Source: a virus. Taken from it: a stretch of 64,000 bases of DNA. Made by a program: the position numbers and the translations under genes. The notes beneath the pieces were generated by a model. That model worked only from the letters and a program-made list of their open reading frames with translations, ran no database searches and was not told the DNA's origin. Of the stretch, positions 37,753 to 45,719 are shown piece after piece. The stretch spans positions 118,830 to 182,829 of IMG/VR virus record IMGVR_UViG_3300043392_000054; one strand, given 5' to 3'. Every line of letters begins with the position of its first letter. The first letter of the stretch is position 1.

Positions 37753-38199
37753 ATGATACTAGAGAAACAACTTATTCAAAATACTAAACCTAACTTGAAT
37801 TCAAGAGTTTATCCATTAGAAACCCTCGAACATATTAAGTTACAGATTGAAAAATACAATACTGAAGTTGGGCTTGATTTAGGAACCTTAGGTTCTACTA
37901 CTTCTCCCGTAGTTTTAATCAAAGATATTGCATTTAGATACTATAACCCTCAAATTGAAAACGAAGCACTTTACGTTGACATTGAAGTTTTAGAGACTAA
38001 AGCTGGTATTAAACTTAAAAAACTTTTAGAAAAAGATGTAGTAGTATTTAGACCTGCTGGTTATATTGAACTTAAAGAAGACCACGATGCTCTTGATACT
38101 GCAAGGACTTTATTAAATTTAAATTATATCGTTGGATTGGATTATAAATTGACTACAATTAATGCTATTCCAAAAGAAGACGATTCATTAAACTTTTAA
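37753..38199 (+). CDS. Hypothetical protein, weak prohead-protease-like start
   Basis: The opening LIQNTKPNLNSRVYPLETLEHI recalls the N-x-N-G-R-x-YP motif at the start of T4-type prohead proteases, but at 148 residues it is short, and I see no catalytic triad. It could be an unrelated head-region protein. No firm assignment. Confidence 0.55.
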   Translation: MILEKQLIQNTKPNLNSRVYPLETLEHIKLQIEKYNTEVGLDLGTLGSTTSPVVLIKDIAFRYYNPQIENEALYVDIEVLETKAGIKLKKLLEKDVVVFRPAGYIELKEDHDALDTARTLLNLNYIVGLDYKLTTINAIPKEDDSLNF

Positions 38200-38203
38200 A
38201 ATT

Positions 38204-38698
38204 ATGTGTTATAGCGAAATAGAAGGTAATTTATCAGAATTAGCACAAAGAGGCCATTTTGATGTAATTGTTAATTACTGTAACTGTTTTAATTTAAATC
38301 AAAATAATAAATCGTTTGTTGAAATTAATAAATGGGCAGATTGTTCTCAGTTTCCATTAGAGCATCCTGAAACAAATGGTCAAATCAACAAACTAGGAAT
38401 GATTGATTATGAAGTGTCAACATATGCTAATGCTGAACAAATTACATTGATTCCTTTTGCAGATTTTGACCTAGCAGTTGTTAATGCATATACTCAATAT
38501 TTACCAGATTCTGCGGAAAAAACCTATTTTGATAAAGAAGCATTTACAATTTGTTTACGAAAAATCAATAATGTTTTTCAAGGTAAAAGGGTAGCATTAT
38601 TAAAGGTAGAAGATACTGATATGGGTTTATATTGGAATCAATATAAAGAAATTGTAAAAAGAGAATTAGCAGATTGTTGTGTCACTGTAATAAAATAA
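38204..38698 (+). CDS. Macro-domain-like protein
   Basis: GNLSELAQRGHFDVIVNYCNC, then GQINKLGMIDYE and LAVVNAYTQY follow the order of phage macro domains (ADP-ribose-binding; Appr-1''-p phosphatase type). In T4-like phages such proteins may remove or bind ADP-ribose. Key binding residues cannot be checked from sequence alone, and the similarity is moderate. Confidence 0.6.
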   Translation: MCYSEIEGNLSELAQRGHFDVIVNYCNCFNLNQNNKSFVEINKWADCSQFPLEHPETNGQINKLGMIDYEVSTYANAEQITLIPFADFDLAVVNAYTQYLPDSAEKTYFDKEAFTICLRKINNVFQGKRVALLKVEDTDMGLYWNQYKEIVKRELADCCVTVIK

Positions 38699-38702
38699 AG
38701 TT

Positions 38703-38999
38703 ATGATATATCACCCGGAATTAGGAAAAATTAAAGTCTTATTAGAATATAATAGCGAAAAGAATTTTAAATTAGTTAAAGCTTTTCTTAGAGTTGATTA
38801 TGATTGGTATGGTACTCGTAGATTTGTTTGGTCAAATAAGAGTCGATATTACACTTTATGGGGTAACACTGATAACTTAGAGGATATGGGTATCACTGAA
38901 TTATTGACTCCTACTGGTCGAAGACCTTCCTTTAAATCTTGTGTTAATAAATTTTATACAATGGTCAAAAATTCAGACCAAGTTAATTTTATAAAGTAA
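38703..38999 (+). CDS. Hypothetical protein, 98 aa
   Basis: A basic, aromatic-rich soluble protein (RVDYDWYGTRRFVWSNKSRYY). It abuts the next gene (TAATG overlap). No motif recognised. Confidence 0.65.
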   Translation: MIYHPELGKIKVLLEYNSEKNFKLVKAFLRVDYDWYGTRRFVWSNKSRYYTLWGNTDNLEDMGITELLTPTGRRPSFKSCVNKFYTMVKNSDQVNFIK

Positions 39000-39586
39000 T
39001 GAATATACTTCAAACTTTTAAAGAGATAAAAAAGAGTCCATTTAAATTACCAACATGGACTCAGTATATTGGTAAATCACAATACGGTACACCTTATTTC
39101 TGGCCTATAAATTTCTGCTCTACTATTATTTCTATTAGACGATTAAAATTAAGGTCAGAAGAAGATTATCAAAAACGTATAGAGCAAAGAAAGCCTTATA
39201 TTGTAAGTGAAGGATACAAAAAAGAAATTAGGTACCTTAATTTACCAATGGCTAGAAGAACAAAGAATTGGATTATTAATGTATTTGGTCAAGAATTCTA
39301 TATAGAACTCGGTTCTCCAATTGCTATCGATTCAACTCAATTGGGTTGGAAGCATAAATACGATACACCAAGATTTGAATGGGCTCCAAGTTTTAAAATC
39401 TTCTTTTTTAAATGGCAGTACTGTATTTGGTTAAATTCTCCAGGAGATGCTAGAGACGAATATTGGGAAATGCTTTTATGGTATTTGTATTATGCTGATA
39501 AAGACATTAAAAAGGCAGAACAAACTTGGCCTTGGGTAAATTCTAAAATAAAAGAGAGTACGTGGAATAAAAGCTTATTAAAATAA
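38999..39586 (+). CDS. Hypothetical protein, 195 aa
   Basis: A Trp/Tyr-rich, basic protein (WKHKYDTPRFEWAPSFKIFFFKWQYCIWLN) without a clear membrane segment. The pattern resembles other phage proteins of unknown role. It may be a membrane- or sugar-interacting protein, but nothing proves it. Confidence 0.65.
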   Translation: MNILQTFKEIKKSPFKLPTWTQYIGKSQYGTPYFWPINFCSTIISIRRLKLRSEEDYQKRIEQRKPYIVSEGYKKEIRYLNLPMARRTKNWIINVFGQEFYIELGSPIAIDSTQLGWKHKYDTPRFEWAPSFKIFFFKWQYCIWLNSPGDARDEYWEMLLWYLYYADKDIKKAEQTWPWVNSKIKESTWNKSLLK

Positions 39587-39590
39587 AGAA

Positions 39591-39785
39591 ATGATTAGAT
39601 TTGAATTAACTGAAACACAAGAGGCCAAACTTGACGATTGGAAAGAGGCTATTAAAAAAGTTTATGGTAATTATGGGACCTATGAATATAGATTTAGCCA
39701 TGCTAGTGGAATCGGCTTAGAAGTTAGGGTTTATTCTAGTCTTGCTAGAACTGAATTAGACCTTACTGAAGTTGAAAATTGGTAA
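39591..39785 (+). CDS. Small hypothetical protein
   Basis: A 64-residue protein with a C-terminal beta segment (YEYRFSHASGIGLEVRVYSS). The LTETQEAKLDDWKEAIKK start is a helix often seen in small T4-like proteins. Function unknown. Confidence 0.65.
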   Translation: MIRFELTETQEAKLDDWKEAIKKVYGNYGTYEYRFSHASGIGLEVRVYSSLARTELDLTEVENW

Positions 39786-39801
39786 TTAAAAGAAAATAAT
39801 A

Positions 39802-40143
39802 ATGGATAAATTAGAAGCATATAAACGATTATTAGCAGATTCATTTCAATTAGATATGAATGCAGGAGATTTCTTTTATTATGCATGTGCTCAAATGTTA
39901 CCAGTAGTTGCCGAAGATGTTGATTGGGTTGCGGAACACATTCAAGAATTTGAAGATGAAGGCCTATATTCAGCAATGGCATATATTCAAAATCAAGAAC
40001 CAATTCTACCATACTTGACTCAGGATTTTGATAAAGCAATAAAAGTATTAATGGATAGAAAACAAGAAGTGTTTGGTGATATTGATTGGGATTTTCATGG
40101 ATATAAAGATGCAGGTCCTTATAGAACTATAAACAAAGATTAG
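39802..40143 (+). CDS. Hypothetical protein, 113 aa
   Basis: An acidic, helical protein (AGDFFYYACAQMLPVVAEDVDW) without recognised motifs. It follows an A-rich leader in a run of unknown genes. Confidence 0.65.
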   Translation: MDKLEAYKRLLADSFQLDMNAGDFFYYACAQMLPVVAEDVDWVAEHIQEFEDEGLYSAMAYIQNQEPILPYLTQDFDKAIKVLMDRKQEVFGDIDWDFHGYKDAGPYRTINKD

Positions 40144-40146
40144 ATT

Positions 40147-40731
40147 ATGACAAATAATAAAACTATGACCTACTCAGACGACAATATTGGTAATGTAGTG
40201 TACGACTATATAGAACAAGTAATTGATGACATAATTAAGAATGATGGTCAACCTCACAGAAAGGTGTTTGATGAAACGCTTCAGTTATTCATATTTAATA
40301 GAGTTGACTATCTACAGTTTGTATTTAGGGATTTAAGGGTGAGTACTCATAATCCAATTCATTATTTGCATGTTAAACCTATGCTATTTACTTTTAGCGA
40401 GAACCCAGGGTTACACACTCTCGAAACAGAAGTTATTAGCACAGCTTACGATAATCCACAGTTATATCTAGACATAGATATTGAACGAAGCGATGTTCGA
40501 CGAGTAAAGAAAATGGTTGCCACTGGATGGGGAGGATTTGGATATGGTAGAACGGTAGATGAATATACTGAAGTGGAAACAGTAGAAGGAGGTAATGTAT
40601 TAAATCCCGAAGGTGTAAAAAGAAAGGCTCTTCTAGAATTAAAGAAACATGTTATGCCTGAGTTAGGAGCATACCTAAACAGAACCACAATTTTTATTAA
40701 CTCAACTGGTTTTCGGCCAAAGAATTTATAA
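40147..40731 (+). CDS. Hypothetical protein, 194 aa
   Basis: A soluble protein with a Gly-rich centre (KKMVATGWGGFGYGRTVDEY). Sequence use (CGA codons, fewer TTA) differs a little from neighbours. No family recognised. Its stop abuts the next gene. Confidence 0.65.
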   Translation: MTNNKTMTYSDDNIGNVVYDYIEQVIDDIIKNDGQPHRKVFDETLQLFIFNRVDYLQFVFRDLRVSTHNPIHYLHVKPMLFTFSENPGLHTLETEVISTAYDNPQLYLDIDIERSDVRRVKKMVATGWGGFGYGRTVDEYTEVETVEGGNVLNPEGVKRKALLELKKHVMPELGAYLNRTTIFINSTGFRPKNL

Positions 40732-41103
40732 ATGATGGAAAAAGAATTTGTTACTTATGAGCAAGCTGCAGCCTTAAGAGATTTAGGATTTAATGAGACG
40801 TGTTTGGGTTGTTATATTTATGAAGTTGAAACATTAACTTGGAAGTTAAATTATGCAATGTATGACAACGATATTAGATGGGTTATAGCTGCCCCACTTA
40901 AACAACAAACATTCAAGTGGTTTCGGGAGAAGTATGATGTAGACTTTTACATTACTCGTAGCTTACCAAATGTAATAAGTAAAGATATTTATCACATTGT
41001 ATTGAATGATATATGGATTCCTAATGATTCTCATAGAAATTATGAAGATGCAGAAAATAGGTTAATTGATAATTTGATAGAACTAGCTAAACAGAAAAAA
41101 TAA
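40732..41103 (+). CDS. Hypothetical protein, paralogue of 27276
   Basis: It keeps EFVTYEQAAALRDLGFNETCLGCY, VIAAPLKQQTFKWFREKY and YEDAENRLIDNLIELAKQ, shared with the protein at 27276. A second ATG at 40735 is an alternative start. Role unknown. Confidence 0.75.
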   Translation: MMEKEFVTYEQAAALRDLGFNETCLGCYIYEVETLTWKLNYAMYDNDIRWVIAAPLKQQTFKWFREKYDVDFYITRSLPNVISKDIYHIVLNDIWIPNDSHRNYEDAENRLIDNLIELAKQKK

Positions 41104-41570
41104 TGAAAGCAGAAATAGAAATATACAGCACAGAAATAATTTATCGAGTAGGTTATGAAGATGCTGACTATGAAGATGAATTTGATGTTAAGCAAATAAA
41201 CGAGGATGGTAAAGTTAAATGGAAGATAGAATCTGTAATATATGGCGCTATAACAAATAGTTCAGCTATCGGTAAAAAGCTACTCAAACATATTCAAAAA
41301 GAGGTTACATCTAAAGACAAAGACACGAATTATTGGAAACAGAATGCTGAAGAAGATTATGCTACAACACCAATCAGTGTACTGAGATATATTTCAGAAT
41401 TAGAAAAGCAGTTAAAATCAGCTTATACAGAAGAAAGGGTTAAAGACCTTTTATTAGCACAAAGAGGCAATTCCTATGTTGCAGTTTTAACTAAATGTAG
41501 AAATGAGGAGATTGCGACAGCAGCTGCAGCAGCACCAGAACCTTGGAATTGGGATAATACAGGAAAATAA
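41103..41570 (+). CDS. Hypothetical protein, 155 aa
   Basis: The first half is beta-rich and acidic and the last part is an Ala-rich, Pro-containing tail (ATAAAAAPEPWNWDN). It overlaps the previous gene by one base. No motif recognised. Confidence 0.65.
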   Translation: MKAEIEIYSTEIIYRVGYEDADYEDEFDVKQINEDGKVKWKIESVIYGAITNSSAIGKKLLKHIQKEVTSKDKDTNYWKQNAEEDYATTPISVLRYISELEKQLKSAYTEERVKDLLLAQRGNSYVAVLTKCRNEEIATAAAAAPEPWNWDNTGK

Positions 41571-41582
41571 GTTATATACTGT

Positions 41583-42230
41583 ATGGAAGAACGGAAATTA
41601 ATTAGTATTGCCCCACCTAAGGGTTTAGAATTACAAAATTATTTACAATATTTTAAAGACTTTAAAATCAAGGTCTTAAAAGAGGATGACCAAGTTGAAG
41701 GAGCTTTAATTCTTACAGGTGGCCCAGATATAGGCTTAAATCAAAAGAGAGATTCTCAAGAGTTAAATTGGGTCAAACAAGCTTTAGAAAAGAATTTACC
41801 AATTCTTGGAGTTTGTAGAGGTATGCAATTATTGAATGTCTTTTTTGGTGGAGAGGTTACTAGTTTAAGTGATATTTTAGCAGAAGAACACAGAACTCAT
41901 GAATCATTTAAAGACGATGAAGACCATCTTTTATATGAATCACAGTTTCATCTAGTTGAAGACATCATAAATCTGAAACAGTTTGTAGTTAATTCAAGGC
42001 ACCATCAATATTGCTCTAAAGTAGCAGAAAATTTTAAAGTAACTCATTATAATTTTAGTAAATTACCGTTAGATGTTTCTATTATTCCAGAGGCTTTTAT
42101 TGACCATAAGAGAAATATTTTAGGGGTACAATGGCACCCAGAAAGACAAGATTATACTGAAGCTTTAGAATATAATACGTATCCTTTAAATTGGTTAAAA
42201 CAACAAATAGATGGCAAAAAGAGCAATTAA
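41583..42230 (+). CDS. Class I glutamine amidotransferase-like hydrolase (C26)
   Basis: GVCRGMQLLN provides the nucleophile Cys and VQWHPERQ the His/Glu of the triad; TGGPDIG is the typical loop near residue 48. With 215 residues it is a single-domain gamma-glutamyl hydrolase or amidotransferase. Candidates are gamma-Glu-GABA hydrolase-like or folylpolyglutamate hydrolysis, as phages do cut folate tails. Substrate unknown. Confidence 0.85.
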   Translation: MEERKLISIAPPKGLELQNYLQYFKDFKIKVLKEDDQVEGALILTGGPDIGLNQKRDSQELNWVKQALEKNLPILGVCRGMQLLNVFFGGEVTSLSDILAEEHRTHESFKDDEDHLLYESQFHLVEDIINLKQFVVNSRHHQYCSKVAENFKVTHYNFSKLPLDVSIIPEAFIDHKRNILGVQWHPERQDYTEALEYNTYPLNWLKQQIDGKKSN

Positions 42231-42414
42231 TTATTATGGATGTAGTTGGTGTTTAACTGTCTATGATGCAAATGATATGTATTTAATTAATAGAAAGGGG
42301 CATAATACTTACTATTGTGAGAAATGCAATACTAAAACCCAAAATACCGAATGGAATTTAGGATTAGTAAAAGGACCTAAAATCAAAAAAGTGTTGAAAC
42401 AGAAAAAGAAATAG
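42211..42414 (+). CDS. Small zinc-ribbon protein
   Basis: CSWC and CEKC pairs separated by ~22 residues predict one zinc ribbon, followed by a basic Lys-rich tail suited to nucleic-acid binding. It overlaps the amidotransferase gene by 20 bases. Confidence 0.68.
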   Translation: MAKRAINYYGCSWCLTVYDANDMYLINRKGHNTYYCEKCNTKTQNTEWNLGLVKGPKIKKVLKQKKK

Positions 42415-42430
42415 ATATATAAAGTATATA
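42394..42430 (+). promoter_or_regulatory. Class 2 promoter within the 42211 gene end
   Basis: TTGAAAC (42394-42400), 17 bases, TATAAAGTATAT (42418-42429), for the gene at 42449. Confidence 0.6.
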
Positions 42431-42448
42431 AAAAAAAACAACAAAGAT

Positions 42449-42679
42449 ATGTTATACTTAATTGGATTAATCGTATTATTAGGTGGTATAGCAGCTTATA
42501 TGCTGACTAAAAAACACCCAGAAGCTCCAGTAGTTACAACTTCTGAAGATAAAAAGCCAGCTGGTTGGATGGATTTAGGTGGAGACCCAAATGCAGACAA
42601 ATATACTAGCAAGGTAAATCAATCTCTTCAGGAGAATGATGCTAAAGCTAAAAAAACTAGAACTAAAAAGGCTGAATAA
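42449..42679 (+). CDS. Small membrane-anchored protein
   Basis: An N-terminal helix (LYLIGLIVLLGGIAAYMLTK) is followed by ~50 hydrophilic residues ending in Lys-rich sequence, so it is an anchored inner-membrane protein. Unknown role. Confidence 0.65.
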   Translation: MLYLIGLIVLLGGIAAYMLTKKHPEAPVVTTSEDKKPAGWMDLGGDPNADKYTSKVNQSLQENDAKAKKTRTKKAE

Positions 42680-42696
42680 GTCCTTTTAGTTTTAAT

Positions 42697-43001
42697 GGGG
42701 GTATAGCTCAGATGGCTAGAGCACCTGCCTTGCACGCAGGGGGTCGTGGGTAGGTAAAGAGCCCACTTAAGTAGTGATACTTAAATAAAAAACCGGATGA
42801 ATTGCTGGAAATCTAAGTCAGAAATGATATGACAATCAGCAGCCAAGCTTAAGATACATCTTAAGAAGGTTCAGAGACTAGTGGAGAAGTAAAGTCTTCT
42901 TAATAACCACATTAGCGTCCGGCATCTCATTAGAGATGAAGATATAGTCCGACACTCTTTCGAAAGAAGAGATTACAGTAAGTCGAATCCCTCTATCTCC
43001 A
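42697..43001 (+). tRNA. tRNA-Ala (anticodon TGC), split by a group I intron
   Basis: Exon 1 (42697-42751) ends inside the T-arm; exon 2 (42983-43001) begins TCGAATCC. Joined, they give acceptor GGGGGTA/TATCTCC, anticodon arm CTGCC-TTGCACG-CAGG and T-loop TTCGAAT (T-stem with one T-T mismatch). The anticodon is TGC for alanine. Confidence 0.88.
42752..42982 (+). other. Group I intron in the T-loop, 231 nt
   Basis: P1 forms between exon GTGGGT and internal guide GCCCAC (42761-42766) with the expected U-G at the splice site. The core elements P (AATTGCTGGAAA), Q (AATCAGCAGCCAAG), R (GTTCAGAGACTA) and S (AAGATATAGTCC) appear in order, and the last intron base is G. It encodes no protein itself. 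Confidence 0.92.
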
Positions 43002-43003
43002 CT

Positions 43004-43032
43004 AAGGTCTGTGAATTCACAGACCTTTTTTT
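43004..43032 (+). terminator. Terminator after tRNA-Ala
   Basis: AAGGTCTGTGAATTCACAGA is a perfect palindromic stem (AAGGTCTGTG/CACAGACCTT) followed by seven T residues. Confidence 0.85.
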
Positions 43033-43091
43033 ATTTTACAATGTATTTAGTTCGATTGCTATATTCTCCACATTTCTTAGATATATAGAAT

Positions 43092-43862
43092 ATGAAAGAA
43101 ATTATAAAATGTGATGAGTGTGGTGAAATATTCGATAATAAGAAAATAAAAGCTAATCATATTAGGTGGAAACACAGAGACCAGTCTGCGTATATAATTA
43201 AAGCATCTTTTATATTAAAAGATTCTTATGAAAAGAAGCATGGGACTATTTTAAAAGAATCTGTAAAATGTTCCTGTGAAACGTGTTCAAATATAATTGA
43301 AATAGAGTATAGAGAAAATAAAAAGAAGAAATATTATTTTTGCTCTAGGTCATGTTCTAATTACAGAGGAAAAAGGTCAATTGAAACTAAACAAAAAATT
43401 TCAGAATCTTTAAAACAAAAAAGTACATTAAAAAAATGTAAATGTAAATATTGTTTAAATGAATTTGAATATAATAGACCTAAAATGTTTTGTTCTAAAG
43501 CATGTTATACTCTATTTAAAAGAAAGGATAAATCTGGATTATCTAATTATAGAATTGATGCTTCTTTTAAATTTGATTTAAAAGATTATCCAAATGAATT
43601 TGATTTTAGTTTAATAGAAAAATATGGATGGTATAGCGCAGCAAATAGAGGAAATAATTTAAATGGTATTAGTCGAGACCACATGATAAGTGTTAAATAT
43701 GGATACGATAACAATATAGACCCAAAAATAATTGCGCATCCTGCAAATTGCAAGTTGATGAGACACAATGATAATGTTTCGAAATTTTCAAATTGTTTAA
43801 TTACGTTGGATGAACTTTTAGAAAAAATTAAAATCTGGGATGAAAAATATGAAACCTTTTAA
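43092..43862 (+). CDS. HNH-type homing endonuclease
   Basis: Zinc-finger-like CxxC pairs (CDEC, CETC, CSRSC, CKYC, CSKAC) fill the N-terminal 150 residues, and SRDHMISVKYGYDNNIDPKIIAHPANCKLM near residue 205 matches an HNH active site (Asp-His, Asn-His). It follows the intron-bearing tRNA by about 90 bases as a free-standing gene, so it may cut intron-less tRNA-Ala alleles and drive the intron's spread. Confidence 0.85.
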   Translation: MKEIIKCDECGEIFDNKKIKANHIRWKHRDQSAYIIKASFILKDSYEKKHGTILKESVKCSCETCSNIIEIEYRENKKKKYYFCSRSCSNYRGKRSIETKQKISESLKQKSTLKKCKCKYCLNEFEYNRPKMFCSKACYTLFKRKDKSGLSNYRIDASFKFDLKDYPNEFDFSLIEKYGWYSAANRGNNLNGISRDHMISVKYGYDNNIDPKIIAHPANCKLMRHNDNVSKFSNCLITLDELLEKIKIWDEKYETF

Positions 43863-43905
43863 ATAAGTATTATATAAATTTTATATTTAATATAAATCAT
43901 TTATC

Positions 43906-44031
43906 ATGGAAGATTTAAGACGCACGCAAGGTAGAAACCCTAAAAAAGTTAAATTGCAAGAAGATTATATGGACATTATCATGCTAGTTGCAGTTATTTT
44001 TTGTACATTGTATGCTATTTTTTCAGCCTAA
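43906..44031 (+). CDS. Small membrane protein
   Basis: A 41-residue product with a basic start (MEDLRRTQGRNPKKVK) and one hydrophobic helix (IIMLVAVIFCTLYAIFSA). No family known. Confidence 0.5.
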   Translation: MEDLRRTQGRNPKKVKLQEDYMDIIMLVAVIFCTLYAIFSA

Positions 44032-44033
44032 TT

Positions 44034-44069
44034 TTGAAACTTTTTTAATTAATCCAGTATAATTTATAT
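44034..44069 (+). promoter_or_regulatory. Class 2 promoter
   Basis: TTGAAAC (44034-44040), 17 bases, TATAATTTATAT (44058-44069), ahead of the lipoprotein gene at 44097. Confidence 0.65.
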
Positions 44070-44096
44070 AATTTTTAATAACTTAAACAACAATTT

Positions 44097-44261
44097 ATGA
44101 AAAAGGCAATCTTTTTATTATCAGTAGTAACATTTATTTCATTAGCATCAGTTTCTTGCTCTTCAAGCACTCAATCAGGAACAGCTGATTCAACTCAAGT
44201 AGACTCAACTCAAACAGATTCTTTAGCAACTGACTCAGTAGCTGTAGATTCTACAAAATAG
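44097..44261 (+). CDS. Small Ser/Thr-rich lipoprotein
   Basis: A signal peptide with lipobox (SLASVSC, acceptor Cys21) precedes a 33-residue tail of repeated (D)STQ/DSxxTDS units, probably an extended surface linker. It stands alone with its own promoter. Confidence 0.65.
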   Translation: MKKAIFLLSVVTFISLASVSCSSSTQSGTADSTQVDSTQTDSLATDSVAVDSTK

Positions 44262-44274
44262 TTAAAATTTTTAA

Positions 44275-44331
44275 AGGATACATTCAGCAAATTTACAAAT
44301 TTGGCTATAAATCAAAAAAAAACGTATCCTG
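44275..44331 (+). other. Long hairpin in gap
   Basis: AGGATAC/GTATCCT closes a 57-base domain with AAATTT repeats; an AAAGAGATT/AATCTCTTT hairpin follows at 44341-44360. They may end transcription or process the following tRNA-Gly. Confidence 0.45.
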
Positions 44332-44364
44332 TAAATTATTAAAGAGATTAAAATCTCTTTAAAA

Positions 44365-44440
44365 GCGAAAGTAGCTCAGCTGGTAGAGCATCACCTTGCC
44401 AAGGTGAGGGTCGCGAGTTCGAACCTCGTCTTTCGCTCCA
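44365..44440 (+). tRNA. tRNA-Gly (anticodon GCC), CCA encoded
   Basis: Acceptor GCGAAAG/CTTTCGC, anticodon arm TCACC-TTGCCAA-GGTGA, T-arm GCGAG-TTCGAAC-CTCGT, then TCCA. Confidence 0.96.
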
Positions 44441-44456
44441 CAAATTTTTTAAAAAT

Positions 44457-44492
44457 AAAAGCTCAAATATTTTTTTATTTGGGCTTTTTTTT
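44457..44492 (+). terminator. Terminator merged with a promoter
   Basis: AAAAGCTCAAAT/ATTTGGGCTTTT (one G-T) with T-run, nearly identical to 37251-37287. The loop is the class 1 upstream element. Confidence 0.75.
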
Positions 44493-44505
44493 GTAGATTT
44501 GCTAT
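44461..44505 (+). promoter_or_regulatory. Class 1 promoter
   Basis: GCTCAAATATTTTTTTATTT then TAGATTTGCTAT (44494-44505), for the gene at 44526. Confidence 0.65.
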
Positions 44506-44525
44506 GTAATTAAAAATTAATAAAT

Positions 44526-45014
44526 ATGAAGCTATCGCAAATTAATGAAGAATGTAAATATTATTTAAATATACTTACTGCACAAGTTAGTTCTCCTTTT
44601 GCAATTAATGTACTTGAACACAAAAAAGCAATTCGAGATATTTTAGATAATTTTGAAGGACATTTACATAAATGTTATAATTCTAACGGAATGTATGACC
44701 ATGCTTCTTTAAAATATCATGCAACATATATGAGTGAAGCTGCTATAATAATTAAATCTAAATTAACTAAAGGTGAATTTATATCAATAACACACAGAGA
44801 ACATGCTAAACCTCTTGCTATTTTAATTGAAGAAATGCAAGGTCTCTCGGGTCAAAAATTACTTACATATTTATATGAAAATCTTAAAAGCGTAACTATA
44901 TTAAAAGAAGAAGCTAAACTTATTGATGTTAAATATAAAACAACTATGCCTAATAGTTTTATATTATTTTCTAGATTTGAAGAATTTGGAATAAAATTAG
45001 TTAAAAATAATTAA
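44526..45014 (+). CDS. Hypothetical protein, 162 aa
   Basis: A soluble, mostly helical protein (KLSQINEECKYYLNILTAQVSS) with His/Lys-rich centre. Own promoter; no motif recognised. Confidence 0.7.
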   Translation: MKLSQINEECKYYLNILTAQVSSPFAINVLEHKKAIRDILDNFEGHLHKCYNSNGMYDHASLKYHATYMSEAAIIIKSKLTKGEFISITHREHAKPLAILIEEMQGLSGQKLLTYLYENLKSVTILKEEAKLIDVKYKTTMPNSFILFSRFEEFGIKLVKNN

Positions 45015-45058
45015 CTCAATATTTTTTATTCTCAAGTATTTTAGTTATATTTACAGTA
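45015..45058 (+). promoter_or_regulatory. Class 1 promoter
   Basis: CTCAATATTTTTTATTCTC then TATATTTACAG (45046-45056), for the gene at 45080. Confidence 0.68.
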
Positions 45059-45079
45059 TCAATAATTAATAAACAGACA

Positions 45080-45631
45080 ATGGAAATTAAAATAGGTTCA
45101 AAAGTAAAACATATACCAACGGGTAAGATTGTCACGGTGAAATCGAAAACTAAAGTCTTTATTCAAGGAACTATTCCAGATGAAGAAGTTGATTGGATGG
45201 TAGGTAGGTCAGTTAAAGTTCGAATCACCGAATGTGAAACTTATATTGAACCACCTAAAGAGAAATCTGCGTATGAAAAGATGCGTGAAAGAAATATGGA
45301 AGATGCTAAGAAATTAACTCCGGTTCCAAAAGAAATTGGTCAACATATTTTATGGTTGAAATTAGCAGTTACAGACCGAGTTGAAAAGATTGAAAATCTA
45401 ACCGATAATGAGTTAAAAACTTTTCGTTCTGAAGGAACTTTTGGTTTCACTGAACCTTATGTGAATCTATTAATGCATTATGCGTATGAAGCTGGTAAAA
45501 AGAACGCAACTGATAGTTTAACGCGTCATTTTAATGAATCGACTAAAAATATGAAAGCTGCCATTGATGCTATTGTTACTGCATTGGATGATAATGACCT
45601 TTTACCAGAGAATGAGAATTATGAGTGGTAA
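45080..45631 (+). CDS. Hypothetical protein, 183 aa
   Basis: The first ~55 residues (EIKIGSKVKHIPTGKIVTVKS) look like a small beta-barrel (SH3/KOW-like); the rest is helical. No enzyme motif seen. Own promoter. Confidence 0.7.
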   Translation: MEIKIGSKVKHIPTGKIVTVKSKTKVFIQGTIPDEEVDWMVGRSVKVRITECETYIEPPKEKSAYEKMRERNMEDAKKLTPVPKEIGQHILWLKLAVTDRVEKIENLTDNELKTFRSEGTFGFTEPYVNLLMHYAYEAGKKNATDSLTRHFNESTKNMKAAIDAIVTALDDNDLLPENENYEW

Positions 45632-45633
45632 TT

Positions 45634-45668
45634 TTGAAACTTTGTAAAAAAATTACTTAAATAATTTT
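45634..45668 (+). promoter_or_regulatory. Possible class 2 promoter
   Basis: TTGAAAC (45634-45640), 17 bases, TAAATAAT. It is immediately followed by a class 1 promoter, so both classes may feed the same gene. Confidence 0.35.
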
Positions 45669-45699
45669 TATTTGTCGATTATTTTTATTAGATTTACAT
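45661..45699 (+). promoter_or_regulatory. Class 1 promoter
   Basis: ATAATTTTTATTTGTC then TAGATTTACAT (45689-45699), for the genes at 45720 and 46070. Confidence 0.7.
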
Positions 45700-45719
45700 A
45701 TCATTAAAAAATAAACATT

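Noticed and set aside
37753-38199. Prohead protease
   Set aside because: Only the N-x-N-x-R-x-YP start is similar; the protein is short and no catalytic His/Ser pattern is visible, so I kept it as hypothetical.
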